Of a stretch of DNA of 11,465 nt, positions 1 to 6,577 are shown one piece after another. This stretch comes from Patescibacteria group bacterium (GTDB lineage: Bacteria > Patescibacteria > UBA1384 > CAILIB01), in NCBI GenBank assembly GCA_020696955.1, contig JAJFBK010000025.1, positions 1 through 11,465 on the forward strand, in the 5' to 3' direction. Below the pieces are notes generated by a model. It was given only the letters and a program-made list of their open reading frames with translations, ran no database searches and was not told the DNA's origin. A program made the position numbers and the translations under genes. Numbering within the stretch: position 1 is the stretch's first letter; every line of letters starts with the position of its first letter.

Positions 1-1747
1 CACCATTGGTCACCATCCTTTTATAAGCAGGTACGAATGCTTCTGCGGCCGCCATCGACTTCTCTCGAACTTCAGAACTGGAATTCTCATTTTCAAACTC
101 AGGACGGAAAATCTCCCATCCTCTGGCAGAACCATTTGCAGAATTAAGATGAACATGAAAAGCGAGGTGCGCTCCTGACTCATTACAGAGTTTTGCCCGA
201 GCATCGTTTGCTATCGGGCCATCCTTGCTTGTCTTGGCCATTGTTACCTGCACGCCTCTTTTCTCAAGTTCGGTTTTCAGGAGGCTGGTTGTCTCCCAGG
301 CAATGGTTGTCTCATCGGTTCCCTGCTCTGAACTCACCGCTCCGCCATTCTCCTTGTCATGACCGGCATCCAAGCATATGTGCAGTCCTGAGGAAGATAC
401 TTCATCGACCACGGTGCAGTTGAGGGGGCCAACAGGAAGATTTTGATCTTTTGCGAATCCATATACTACATGAATGCCATCAGGCCATTTGTTCGCAGCC
501 TCTTCCGCCATACCCAAAGCTTCTTGGACCTTGGGTGGCCCTCCGACAACTCTTCCGGTGTATCCTTCCGGATCGGCAATTCGATAGCCGTTATTGGACC
601 CTTCCTTCCATTTTTCTTGCTGGGCAAGGGAATCTGGATCAGGAGAGCCGATTTGTGATGTTCCTGCCCAAGGTGCTGGACCGTAATCCAGGGCCACTCC
701 GACCACGGCCTTGCCAGTAGAAGGATTGAAGATCACTATTTTCTTTCCCGCGTAAGCAGATTTTGGGGGTAATTGGAGAAAACCTTCTTCGCTGAACTTG
801 ACGGATCTATCTTGGCCGATTATTCCAAAATCTGCCCCGGTATAAGGCCAGCGGGCGTTTACGTAGTAGTCGACCCATTCTTGGTTAAAGCCTGGTAAGG
901 TTTTTGCCTCATCGTACAAGGCAAGTCCTGGTCCCTCTTCTACTTTTTCATCAGAGAACTTACCTTTTACGCTAGAGAGCGTTAGATGATGCGAGCCTTC
1001 GCTCTCGGCCGGCACATCAAGAAACTCCTGCATTTCTGCACAATGTTTTCCGCCAAAAATAGAACCTGCGGCAACGGCCGTGGGTACGTCTCCCTGAGCA
1101 AGCCCGCCAAAACTGAGTAGCGAGGCCACTATGAGGATAAGAATGAGCACTGAAGTGCCGCCTGCAACAAGGAGCCGTTTTTTTGCTTGGCTTAGCTTCT
1201 TAAGCTTTTCCTTGTTCTTCAGGGCAAAGGCTCCTGCTCTGGCAGCCAAACCCAAAGGAGTAAGCCCGCTTTTCTGGGCAACCGCATCCAATCCCTTTTG
1301 AGCCATATTTTCCACCGCACCTTTCTTCTCTGGCTCCTTTGCCTGCGGATTATGGGGGTTTGCCCTCACTGCCGGCCGGGTAATGTCGGGCCTCCCTTGG
1401 CTTCCACTCCCCGGCACTGCCATTGTTCCGCCGTCTTGCTGGGGCTGTTGATTTTGCTTAGTCACCGCATCATCGGGAGTTCCAGGTTGGGCACTACGCC
1501 TACTCAGACTAGGCGTAACACCTTTAAGTGAATCGGGTGCAGGCGCATTATTCTGTGAAGTGGGTGAAGTGGTCGGAGCCCATGTTTGGTAGGTTTGTAG
1601 TGGAGGGGGCGCCACCTGCTCGGTTTCTTGAAATGAAGGCTCAGCAAAAGAGCTCACATCCCCTTCTTGGAAAGTGGGTTTGGCAAAAGAAGCACTGTCC
1701 TGCTCGAAGAGATTGGCGATGTCGTCAGACCGTAATGGTTCAGCCAT
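1..1747 (-). CDS. Membrane-anchored N-acetylmuramoyl-L-alanine amidase with probable DPBB domain (3' end outside window)
   Basis: Read by hand from ATG at 1747; 582 codons stay open to the window edge, so the C-terminus is missing. Residues 1-185 are a Pro/Gln/Ser-rich, probably cytoplasmic segment. A basic stretch (RLLVAGG at 191) leads into one membrane helix at about 193-215. Residues 287-413 resemble a double-psi beta-barrel (RlpA-like): IVIFNPSTGKAVVGVALDYGP at 337-357 (with GPAPW to 360), then GRVVGGPPKVQEALG. Residues 455-582 are Amidase_3: LDAGH (H463), E479 and the HVHLNS motif (H533) match the family zinc ligands; the C-terminal catalytic Glu lies beyond the window. Family knowledge: it cuts the stem peptide from peptidoglycan MurNAc. 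An AGAGGG Shine-Dalgarno at 1761-1756 with 8-nt spacing overlaps the VirB4 stop codon and supports the start. As last visible gene of the VirB4 operon, it probably opens the wall for the secretion channel (inference). The DPBB call is less certain than the amidase call. Confidence 0.85.
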   Translation of the reverse strand, partial: MAEPLRSDDIANLFEQDSASFAKPTFQEGDVSSFAEPSFQETEQVAPPPLQTYQTWAPTTSPTSQNNAPAPDSLKGVTPSLSRRSAQPGTPDDAVTKQNQQPQQDGGTMAVPGSGSQGRPDITRPAVRANPHNPQAKEPEKKGAVENMAQKGLDAVAQKSGLTPLGLAARAGAFALKNKEKLKKLSQAKKRLLVAGGTSVLILILIVASLLSFGGLAQGDVPTAVAAGSIFGGKHCAEMQEFLDVPAESEGSHHLTLSSVKGKFSDEKVEEGPGLALYDEAKTLPGFNQEWVDYYVNARWPYTGADFGIIGQDRSVKFSEEGFLQLPPKSAYAGKKIVIFNPSTGKAVVGVALDYGPAPWAGTSQIGSPDPDSLAQQEKWKEGSNNGYRIADPEGYTGRVVGGPPKVQEALGMAEEAANKWPDGIHVVYGFAKDQNLPVGPLNCTVVDEVSSSGLHICLDAGHDKENGGAVSSEQGTDETTIAWETTSLLKTELEKRGVQVTMAKTSKDGPIANDARAKLCNESGAHLAFHVHLNSANGSARGWEIFRPEFENENSSSEVREKSMAAAEAFVPAYKRMVTNG

Positions 1748-1760
1748 TGGTTATACCCTC

Positions 1761-3554
1761 TTATATCCCGGAGCGCATTGCTAGTAATTGTTTAGGATCG
1801 GTGGTGATGATCTGGTCTTCGGTATAGGAAGCCGTAATCTTGATAGCCACATGGTTCAGTCCGGCAAAGAAGAGTCCTTCCCCTACTGCGGCATTCAGCA
1901 GCAGGTACTTCTCCTGCTCAGTCAAATTGAATACCTGGCTTATCACGTCGATTGAAGAGGTTGATTGCTTCAAGAGCACTTGCATGGAGGAGTTTGAGAC
2001 TACTGCCTTTCCGTATTTGTTTGAAAGGAAATCCTCAACGTCCTGAGAAATGATGGTAAGTCCGAGGAAGTATTTGCGGGCTCGCTTGGCTAGACCGTAC
2101 AGGAATCTGGCTGAATCTTCGTACTGCATCATCCACCAGGCTTCGTCTACAACCATCAGCCGCCGCTTTGATTCGCTGCGGACATTGTTCCAGATGTAAT
2201 TAAGGATGGTGAAGATGGCCACAGGGCGCAGAGCTTCTTCAAGGTCTCTTACCGAGAAGACAACCAGGCCGCCGCTTAGGGTAAAGTTGGTTGGCTGGTT
2301 AAAGAGCGTAGCGAAGGTTCCTTCAACGTACTTGTTTAAGCGCAGGATGAGGTTCTCGGCCCCTCGAAGGTTCGAAAGGACGGATACGAGGTCCGACATG
2401 ATCGGAGGCGGATTATGCTGCGTAGCGGGGTCCGTAGTGATATCTTTCAAGGCATAGCACTCGTACAGGGCTTTATCGAGCAGCGCATCCTCCTCGGGGG
2501 TCAGTCCTTCTGCCATTAATCGGAAGAGTCCGTGGAGAGTGGTGATGTTTGAGCGAAGGGCATCCTCTTGCTCATCAGCGTTAGTAGCCAATGGCAGGTC
2601 GAACGGGTTGATCCGTTTCGGGGAGTTGAGGTTGATCTCCAGGTAGCTGCCTCCTACTGCTTCTGCCAATTTCTCATATTCATTCTCAGGGTCGATGACG
2701 ATAACGTCGACGCCAAGCATCAGGTATCGCAGAATTTCTAGTTTTACGAAGTAGGACTTACCTGCACCTGAAGTGGCGAATACTACAGAATTGGCATTTT
2801 CCAAGTTGAAGCGGTCAAACAGAATCAATGAGTCGTTGTGGCGGTTAATTCCGTACAAAATTCCTTCGTCAGACGTAAGTTCGGCAGTGGTGAAAGGAAA
2901 TGTTGTCGAAAGTGATCCAGTATCTAGGTTTCTAAGCACCCCCAATTCGTCATTTCCCAAGGGAAGGGTTGAGTTGAAGCCTTGCTCCATCTGGACAAGA
3001 GCCTCTTTAGTGTAGATAAGCATTCCACCCAGGGTAGAAGATACCTGTTTGGAGAGGGCGGTAAGCTCATCGAGGGACTTGGCATAGAGGGTAAAGTAGA
3101 TGCCGAATTGGAAAAGCCGGTTCTGTCCCTGAGCCAAAGTGTCTCGTAGCTCGTCGATGTCGTGAACGGCAATGTCCAGCTCAGGATCACGTACCAATCC
3201 CTTCTCCTGTTCGATCTGCCTGGTTGACTCAAGCTGGGTAAGCTTGCGACGTAGCGACTGCATAACGTCCTGGACATCTTGAGGCACTATGAACATGCCG
3301 ATATCCATGGTGACGTCATAATTGATTACTGGGGAAAGCCAGTTGGTGTTGAGGTAGCGTGGATAGGTGTAAACGAAAAGGGTTCGCACATAGAAGTTGC
3401 CCAACTGAAGATAGTTGGGTGTCACCACGAAATCAGATGGGGCAATGATGTCCCGGGTAGTGGTTAGCCCCTCTTGATAAGTTGAGTAGGCAGCTTCTTG
3501 AATGGCTCGCTTGGTTTCTTCGGCCGAGTCTTTGTGCCCAAATGGAAGTTTCAT
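1761..3554 (-). CDS. virB4: VirB4/TraC-family type IV secretion ATPase (motor half)
   Basis: A 597-residue protein. Walker A is ATSGAGKSY at 260-268 (Lys266) and Walker B is LMVVDEAWW at 466-474 (Asp470, Glu471); IISQD near 501-505 resembles the family sensor motif. DPENEYEKLAEAVGG at 288-302 and RINPFDL are hallmarks of VirB4/TraC/HerA-like hexameric ATPases. Family role: powers pilus assembly and substrate transfer at the inner face of the membrane. Classical VirB4 proteins are about 800 residues; this one lacks much of the usual N-terminal domain, which seems to be the separate upstream gene. It overlaps that gene by 4 bp (ATGA) and has the strongest internal Shine-Dalgarno of the operon, AGGAGG at 3567-3562, 7 nt from the ATG. 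The downstream amidase starts 13 bp after its stop. Whether the machine exports DNA, exports protein or imports DNA cannot be told from this gene. Confidence 0.93.
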   Translation of the reverse strand: MKLPFGHKDSAEETKRAIQEAAYSTYQEGLTTTRDIIAPSDFVVTPNYLQLGNFYVRTLFVYTYPRYLNTNWLSPVINYDVTMDIGMFIVPQDVQDVMQSLRRKLTQLESTRQIEQEKGLVRDPELDIAVHDIDELRDTLAQGQNRLFQFGIYFTLYAKSLDELTALSKQVSSTLGGMLIYTKEALVQMEQGFNSTLPLGNDELGVLRNLDTGSLSTTFPFTTAELTSDEGILYGINRHNDSLILFDRFNLENANSVVFATSGAGKSYFVKLEILRYLMLGVDVIVIDPENEYEKLAEAVGGSYLEINLNSPKRINPFDLPLATNADEQEDALRSNITTLHGLFRLMAEGLTPEEDALLDKALYECYALKDITTDPATQHNPPPIMSDLVSVLSNLRGAENLILRLNKYVEGTFATLFNQPTNFTLSGGLVVFSVRDLEEALRPVAIFTILNYIWNNVRSESKRRLMVVDEAWWMMQYEDSARFLYGLAKRARKYFLGLTIISQDVEDFLSNKYGKAVVSNSSMQVLLKQSTSSIDVISQVFNLTEQEKYLLLNAAVGEGLFFAGLNHVAIKITASYTEDQIITTDPKQLLAMRSGI

Positions 3555-4333
3555 AGGGTTTCCTCCTGAGGTGGATTTTCGGCGGCTGGTTGCTGAATAG
3601 GGAGCGGTTCGGCTGGGACCTCTGGTTGTTCTTGCGTAGGCGGATTATCAACTGGAAGCGTATTGAAAGATGAAACAACGCCTGCGCTGAGGTTGGAGAT
3701 ATCGGTAAGTCTCTCTTCGGTGGCAATATCAGGGTTGTAGATTCCGTAGAAAAGCTCAATAAGCTGTTGGGTATCCAAGATGCTTACACGAAGACCTAGT
3801 CGTGACAACCCTCCTGCCACTAGGTTTGCCCTGTTAAAGGCTTCGGCTCGGAAACGCTCGAACTGCTCCTGTTCAAGGATTGGTCCTGTAGGGTGATGGT
3901 TGAACATGCTGCCGAAGCTGGCACTCGTAGTCGCCTTGGTGACTGCGGAATAATTGATCGCCACATAGAAACGCTTTGACATGATGTTGGCGATGGAGAT
4001 CAGCCTGCGCACGAAATCAACATAGTCCTCTGTCTGTATGCGAAGAAGGTCATTGGTGATATTCTTTTTTGACTCGTCGAGTTTGGCCAAATATCGTTCA
4101 AGATCAAGTTTCTTTGACTGCACTACGATCTGGATTGGGAAATCGAGAGAGTTCAGGAACCCTTGATAGCTGTAAATGATGCCGTTTTGCTCGGTCTCTG
4201 ACTTCAAGTCAAAGTTGATAGGCTCAATCTTGAGGATGGTACGGACACTGCCGTCATTCATGATCACCACGCCGTCTTGGATACCGCCAATAGGCAGATG
4301 CTCTTGGGTTGAGGAGGCTGTGGTTTTGCTCAT
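3551..4333 (-). CDS. TraC-like domain protein, separated N-terminal half of VirB4
   Basis: A 260-residue soluble protein. Residues about 10-210 resemble the TraC/VirB4 N-terminal domain: it begins with a short strand-rich unit (GIQDGVVIMNDGSVRTILKI), continues with helices including YLAKLDESKKNITNDLLRIQ, and has YVDFVRRLISIANIMSKRFYVAI, typical of this domain. The last 35 residues or so are Pro/Glu/Gln-rich and probably disordered. It has no Walker motifs. It overlaps PrgI by 4 bp upstream (ATGA) and VirB4 by 4 bp downstream, so the three are likely translationally coupled. GAGG lies about 13 nt before the ATG, a poor spacing, which fits coupling rather than independent initiation. Inference: together with the 597-residue ATPase it rebuilds a full-length VirB4. 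Assignment is by layout and weak motif likeness, not by a search. Confidence 0.8.
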   Translation of the reverse strand: MSKTTASSTQEHLPIGGIQDGVVIMNDGSVRTILKIEPINFDLKSETEQNGIIYSYQGFLNSLDFPIQIVVQSKKLDLERYLAKLDESKKNITNDLLRIQTEDYVDFVRRLISIANIMSKRFYVAINYSAVTKATTSASFGSMFNHHPTGPILEQEQFERFRAEAFNRANLVAGGLSRLGLRVSILDTQQLIELFYGIYNPDIATEERLTDISNLSAGVVSSFNTLPVDNPPTQEQPEVPAEPLPIQQPAAENPPQEETL

Positions 4334-4785
4334 GGCTTTGGATGTTCCTCGGGTTTAATTTTCGGAACTACTCCTGTGGTTCCTCGGCTGTCTAATACCT
4401 GGGCCAATCGGGCTATATCCTTGTGCGATACGTTCTTTGGTAGGTGTTTTCGCTGCTCTTCAGGTATCGAGCTATTTGGCTTTACCAGGGTTATGGGAGT
4501 TGTTTCCTTGTGCCATACCCTGATCCGAGGCTTGGCAATAAAAAGGATTATGAACTTGATGAAGCGATACATTGGCTGATCATTGAACTTTCCAACCGCC
4601 AAGATGATGGTGAAAAGAGCTAGGAGCCCGGCAAGGACTGGGCCTACTGGGCTAGGAAGGAGTTGCCATTGGAGTACGAAAAAAGAGATCCCCCCACCTA
4701 TTACCATGATTCCAAACTGAATAGGAGACAGCGGGCCAACGATACGATCTTCCATCGTTATGTTTTGTGGCACACGAAACTGCAT
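4330..4785 (-). CDS. PrgI family membrane protein, first gene of T4SS-like operon
   Basis: A 151-residue protein starting MQFRVPQNITMEDRI. Two membrane helices lie at about 22-41 and 46-66, followed by FNDQPMYRFIKFIILFIAKPRIRVWHK, the usual PrgI pattern (compare VirB3-like subunits), and a charged C-terminal tail. The family is known as a small inner-membrane part of Gram-positive and Patescibacteria T4SS, encoded directly before VirB4, as here. The frame stays open upstream to 5100, but that extension reads through the tRNA-Leu gene and an inverted repeat, so the internal ATG at 4785 is chosen; the conserved protein starts exactly there. There is no Shine-Dalgarno. A promoter ends 6 nt before the ATG, so the mRNA is probably leaderless. 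Confidence 0.9.
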   Translation of the reverse strand: MQFRVPQNITMEDRIVGPLSPIQFGIMVIGGGISFFVLQWQLLPSPVGPVLAGLLALFTIILAVGKFNDQPMYRFIKFIILFIAKPRIRVWHKETTPITLVKPNSSIPEEQRKHLPKNVSHKDIARLAQVLDSRGTTGVVPKIKPEEHPKP

Positions 4786-4791
4786 ACATTT

Positions 4792-4820
4792 AGTATACGT
4801 CGTGATGAATAAAAAGACAA
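4792..4820 (-). promoter_or_regulatory. Sigma70-type promoter of the PrgI-VirB4 operon
   Basis: On the minus strand, TTGTCT (4820-4815) and TATACT (4797-4792) are separated by exactly 17 bp. The -10 box matches consensus at 5 of 6 bases, the -35 box at 4 of 6. The A of the PrgI ATG is the seventh base after the -10 box, where transcription normally starts, so the transcript would begin at or next to the start codon. Confidence 0.6.
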
Positions 4821-4843
4821 AACAGCTGGCTTCTTGGATTAAG

Positions 4844-4914
4844 GGCGGGTCTCGTTTATTCGGCTTTCTCCCAGAAAGCCGGGGCAAGCTTGCACAAGGT
4901 ACTCGAGCCCCGCC
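4844..4914. other. Foldable intergenic segment between tRNA-Leu terminator and PrgI promoter
   Basis: An outer stem pairs 4844-4854 with 4904-4914 (10 pairs, one mismatch, mostly G-C). Inside are a perfect 9-bp hairpin with a 3-nt loop (4861-4869 with 4873-4881) and the palindrome GCAAGCTTGC (4884-4893). There is no U-tract on either side and the segment does not fit a tRNA cloverleaf. Function unknown; it could be a structured RNA, part of a bidirectional transcription barrier, or debris of a duplicated tRNA region, since 4903-4914 copies tRNA-Leu sequence in inverted orientation. Confidence 0.4.
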
Positions 4915-4925
4915 ATCTGTTATCT

Positions 4926-5012
4926 CCAAAACAAAACCTCCCAAGAATGAAGCCAGTATCCCCTTGCTCATTATCGATGAGTTGGAATCATTCTTGGGAG
5001 GTTTTGTTTTGG
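4926..5012. terminator. Perfect 25-bp inverted repeat, probable bidirectional terminator after tRNA-Leu(UAA)
   Basis: Arms 4926-4950 and 4988-5012 are exact reverse complements around a 37-nt centre. On the minus strand the core stem CCTCCCAAGAATGA / TCATTCTTGGGAGG is followed by TTTTGTTTT, an intrinsic-terminator layout; the matching AAAACAAAA on the other arm makes it work in both directions. The right arm includes the encoded CCA end (5012-5010) of the tRNA, so the hairpin abuts the mature tRNA. It should end the rpsA-region transcript and insulate the PrgI operon. Confidence 0.7.
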
Positions 5013-5096
5013 TGCCGCGGGCGGGGCTCGAACCCGCATGGGATTTCTCCCAAAGGATTTTAAGTCCTTCGTGTATACCAATTCCACCACCACGGC
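5010..5096 (-). tRNA. tRNA-Leu (anticodon UAA)
   Basis: The acceptor stem GCCGTGG (5096-5090) pairs with CCGCGGC, followed by A and an encoded CCA. The anticodon loop CTTAAAA sits on stem AAGGA/TCCTT and gives anticodon UAA. A long variable arm (TGGGA-GAAA-TCCCA) marks a class II tRNA, and the T-arm GCGGGTTCGAGCCCCGC is intact. It lies 34 nt after the DHH gene on the same strand, so it is likely cut from the end of that transcript by RNase P and then released from the terminator hairpin. Confidence 0.96.
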
Positions 5097-5130
5097 ACAT
5101 TGTTCAACCAGAGCTTACTCTACCGTTTTC

Positions 5131-6096
5131 TCAGGGTAACGGCAATATTTGCCAGCTGTTTTTTCCTTCATCAAAATGAATTTTGCCACTTACTGAAAAA
5201 CCAGAGGCTTTCGGGTGTCCTCCGCCGCCAAGAGCTTTGGCGAACTTTCCTACTGAGAAGGCATGTCCTTCCCCTGTTCTCAGTGATCCACGAATGAAGC
5301 CGGGTTCGGTTTCTGCTAGGAGCATTGTCATCTTGACGGTCGGAAGCGCATTTAGCTCACCGATAATTCCTTCCAGATCATCGGAGCTCGCTCCGCATTT
5401 CATAAGATCCGCCTGAGTTATGACAGAAATGGCGCAGTGGCCATTACGCACGATCTTGAGCCGCTCCAAGGCTATTCCAAGAAGCTTCAAACCAGCAACC
5501 GTTTTGGTATGCGAGATTCTCTGTGAAATAAGATTAAGCTTGGCTCCCCTTCTCATTAGTTCTGAAGCAGCGTCAAGAGTGACGCTGGTGGTGTTGGGGT
5601 GTTGAAATCCTCCGGTATCAGTATAGATGCCTGTGAGTAGGCAGGTTCCAATCTGGCGGGTAATGCGAATGCCCAAGGTGCTGCATAGGCGGTATATCAA
5701 TTCGGCAGTTGATGAGGCGCTTCCGTCGTGAAAAATTGCCTTGGACAATCTGGTTAGATCTCCTTTGGGATGGTGGTCGATGGTTATGACCTTCCCCTTC
5801 TCTCCATAGGCACGCACCTCTTTTTCAAACCCAGTACGGTTTATGTCGTTCATATCCAAGACTATGCAAAGGTCGGCGTCTTCTGGAATATTCTGCCTAA
5901 TCGCCTTATCACCGCTTGGAAGAAAAGAAAAAATGTCGGGTACCGGACTGAACAGTGCCGGTTCAACCTCTTTTCCTAATTGCTCCAAACCGAGCTGCAA
6001 ACCCAAAAGAGAGCCGATCGCATCGCCGTCCGGGTGGACGTGTGATATCACAACGATGCGCTGGCTCTCTTTGATGGCCTGACTAAGCAGATCCAT
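5131..6096 (-). CDS. nrnA: DHH/DHHA1 family phosphoesterase, NrnA-like
   Basis: A 321-residue protein with the full DHH motif set: SHVHPDGDAIGS (18-29), LCIVLDMND (76-84), IDHHP (106-110) and TGIYTDTGGFQH (155-166) give the Mn-binding Asp/His residues; GGGGHPKASGFS (290-301) is the DHHA1 substrate-binding loop. Length fits NrnA (about 310-330). Family knowledge: it degrades short oligoribonucleotides (nanoRNA) and often pAp; some members cleave cyclic dinucleotides, so the substrate is not settled by sequence. It starts one base after the stop of the MBL-like gene (TAATATG), so translation is probably coupled; no good Shine-Dalgarno is seen. It is the last protein gene before tRNA-Leu(UAA). 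Confidence 0.92.
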   Translation of the reverse strand: MDLLSQAIKESQRIVVISHVHPDGDAIGSLLGLQLGLEQLGKEVEPALFSPVPDIFSFLPSGDKAIRQNIPEDADLCIVLDMNDINRTGFEKEVRAYGEKGKVITIDHHPKGDLTRLSKAIFHDGSASSTAELIYRLCSTLGIRITRQIGTCLLTGIYTDTGGFQHPNTTSVTLDAASELMRRGAKLNLISQRISHTKTVAGLKLLGIALERLKIVRNGHCAISVITQADLMKCGASSDDLEGIIGELNALPTVKMTMLLAETEPGFIRGSLRTGEGHAFSVGKFAKALGGGGHPKASGFSVSGKIHFDEGKNSWQILPLP

Positions 6097-6097
6097 A

Positions 6098-6568
6098 TTA
6101 GTCTCTGGTGATCAGTCGGGTTCCATCCATCGGAAGTCCGGTACGGACGATCTTCAGGGGCGCTGACTCTTTCAGTGGCAAGCCGACGCCCTCCTGAAAG
6201 GCTGAATCAGCTCCTGCTCCGATAAGGAACAGGTAAGCTGGCTCCAGTGCTTTCAGGACAGGCTTCAGGTCTTCAGGCTTTTCATTGCTTCTTACGTCGA
6301 CAATAAGAATGTCGGTGTTTGAGGCGTCATCAAGCTTGGTGATCTGGGCGTCGATCTGATCCAAAAAGGTAATGGTCAAGTCCTCGGTGCGTAGAAAGTA
6401 GGCAGTTGCCGTCTCGAGGTATTGTGCCTCGCATTGAATGGCGGCTATGTCGTACTCTCCTGCTCCGCTGACCTTGTATTGCCCGATTTGAACGCCATTG
6501 CCAACAGTAACAGTCTCTGTCTTGGTCTTGATGCTTACCTTATCATCGCTAAGGTAGGAAATAACCAT
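6098..6568 (-). CDS. Degenerate MBL-fold-like protein, probably non-catalytic
   Basis: A 156-residue protein. VGNGVQIGQYKVSGAGEYDIAAI, then TAYFLRTEDLTITFLDQID and DILIVDVRSNEKPEDLKPVLKALEPAYLFLIG, follow the order of strands in the short metallo-beta-lactamase-fold proteins common in Patescibacteria, where the pattern is GPGEYEV...LRICHLGD...DILIVPVGG. The zinc motif HxHxDH is absent and the protein is shorter than usual (about 200-210), with the stretch that normally holds it missing after the first strand. So it is either a degenerate, non-enzymatic relative or a wrongly recognised fold. It lies 9 bp after rpsA with no Shine-Dalgarno, and one base before the DHH gene, so it is presumably read from the rpsA transcript. 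Confidence 0.55.
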   Translation of the reverse strand: MVISYLSDDKVSIKTKTETVTVGNGVQIGQYKVSGAGEYDIAAIQCEAQYLETATAYFLRTEDLTITFLDQIDAQITKLDDASNTDILIVDVRSNEKPEDLKPVLKALEPAYLFLIGAGADSAFQEGVGLPLKESAPLKIVRTGLPMDGTRLITRD

Positions 6569-6577
6569 AGGAAGGTG

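Noticed and set aside
193..720. Plus-strand frames at the left end
   Set aside because: They lie opposite the amidase gene, whose motifs (LDAGH, HVHLNS) confirm the minus-strand frame; the plus frames show no family features.
2924..3277. Minus-strand 117-residue frame inside VirB4
   Set aside because: It is an alternate frame of the VirB4 gene with Ser/Arg-rich low-quality composition; the VirB4 frame is uninterrupted there.
4844..4914. A tRNA or tRNA pseudogene in the structured segment
   Set aside because: The outer stem resembles an acceptor stem, but no D-arm or anticodon arm in correct spacing can be drawn.
4786..5100. Upstream extension of the PrgI frame to 5100 (256 residues)
   Set aside because: The extra part reads antisense-free through the tRNA-Leu gene and the inverted repeat; the family match begins at the ATG at 4785, directly after a promoter.
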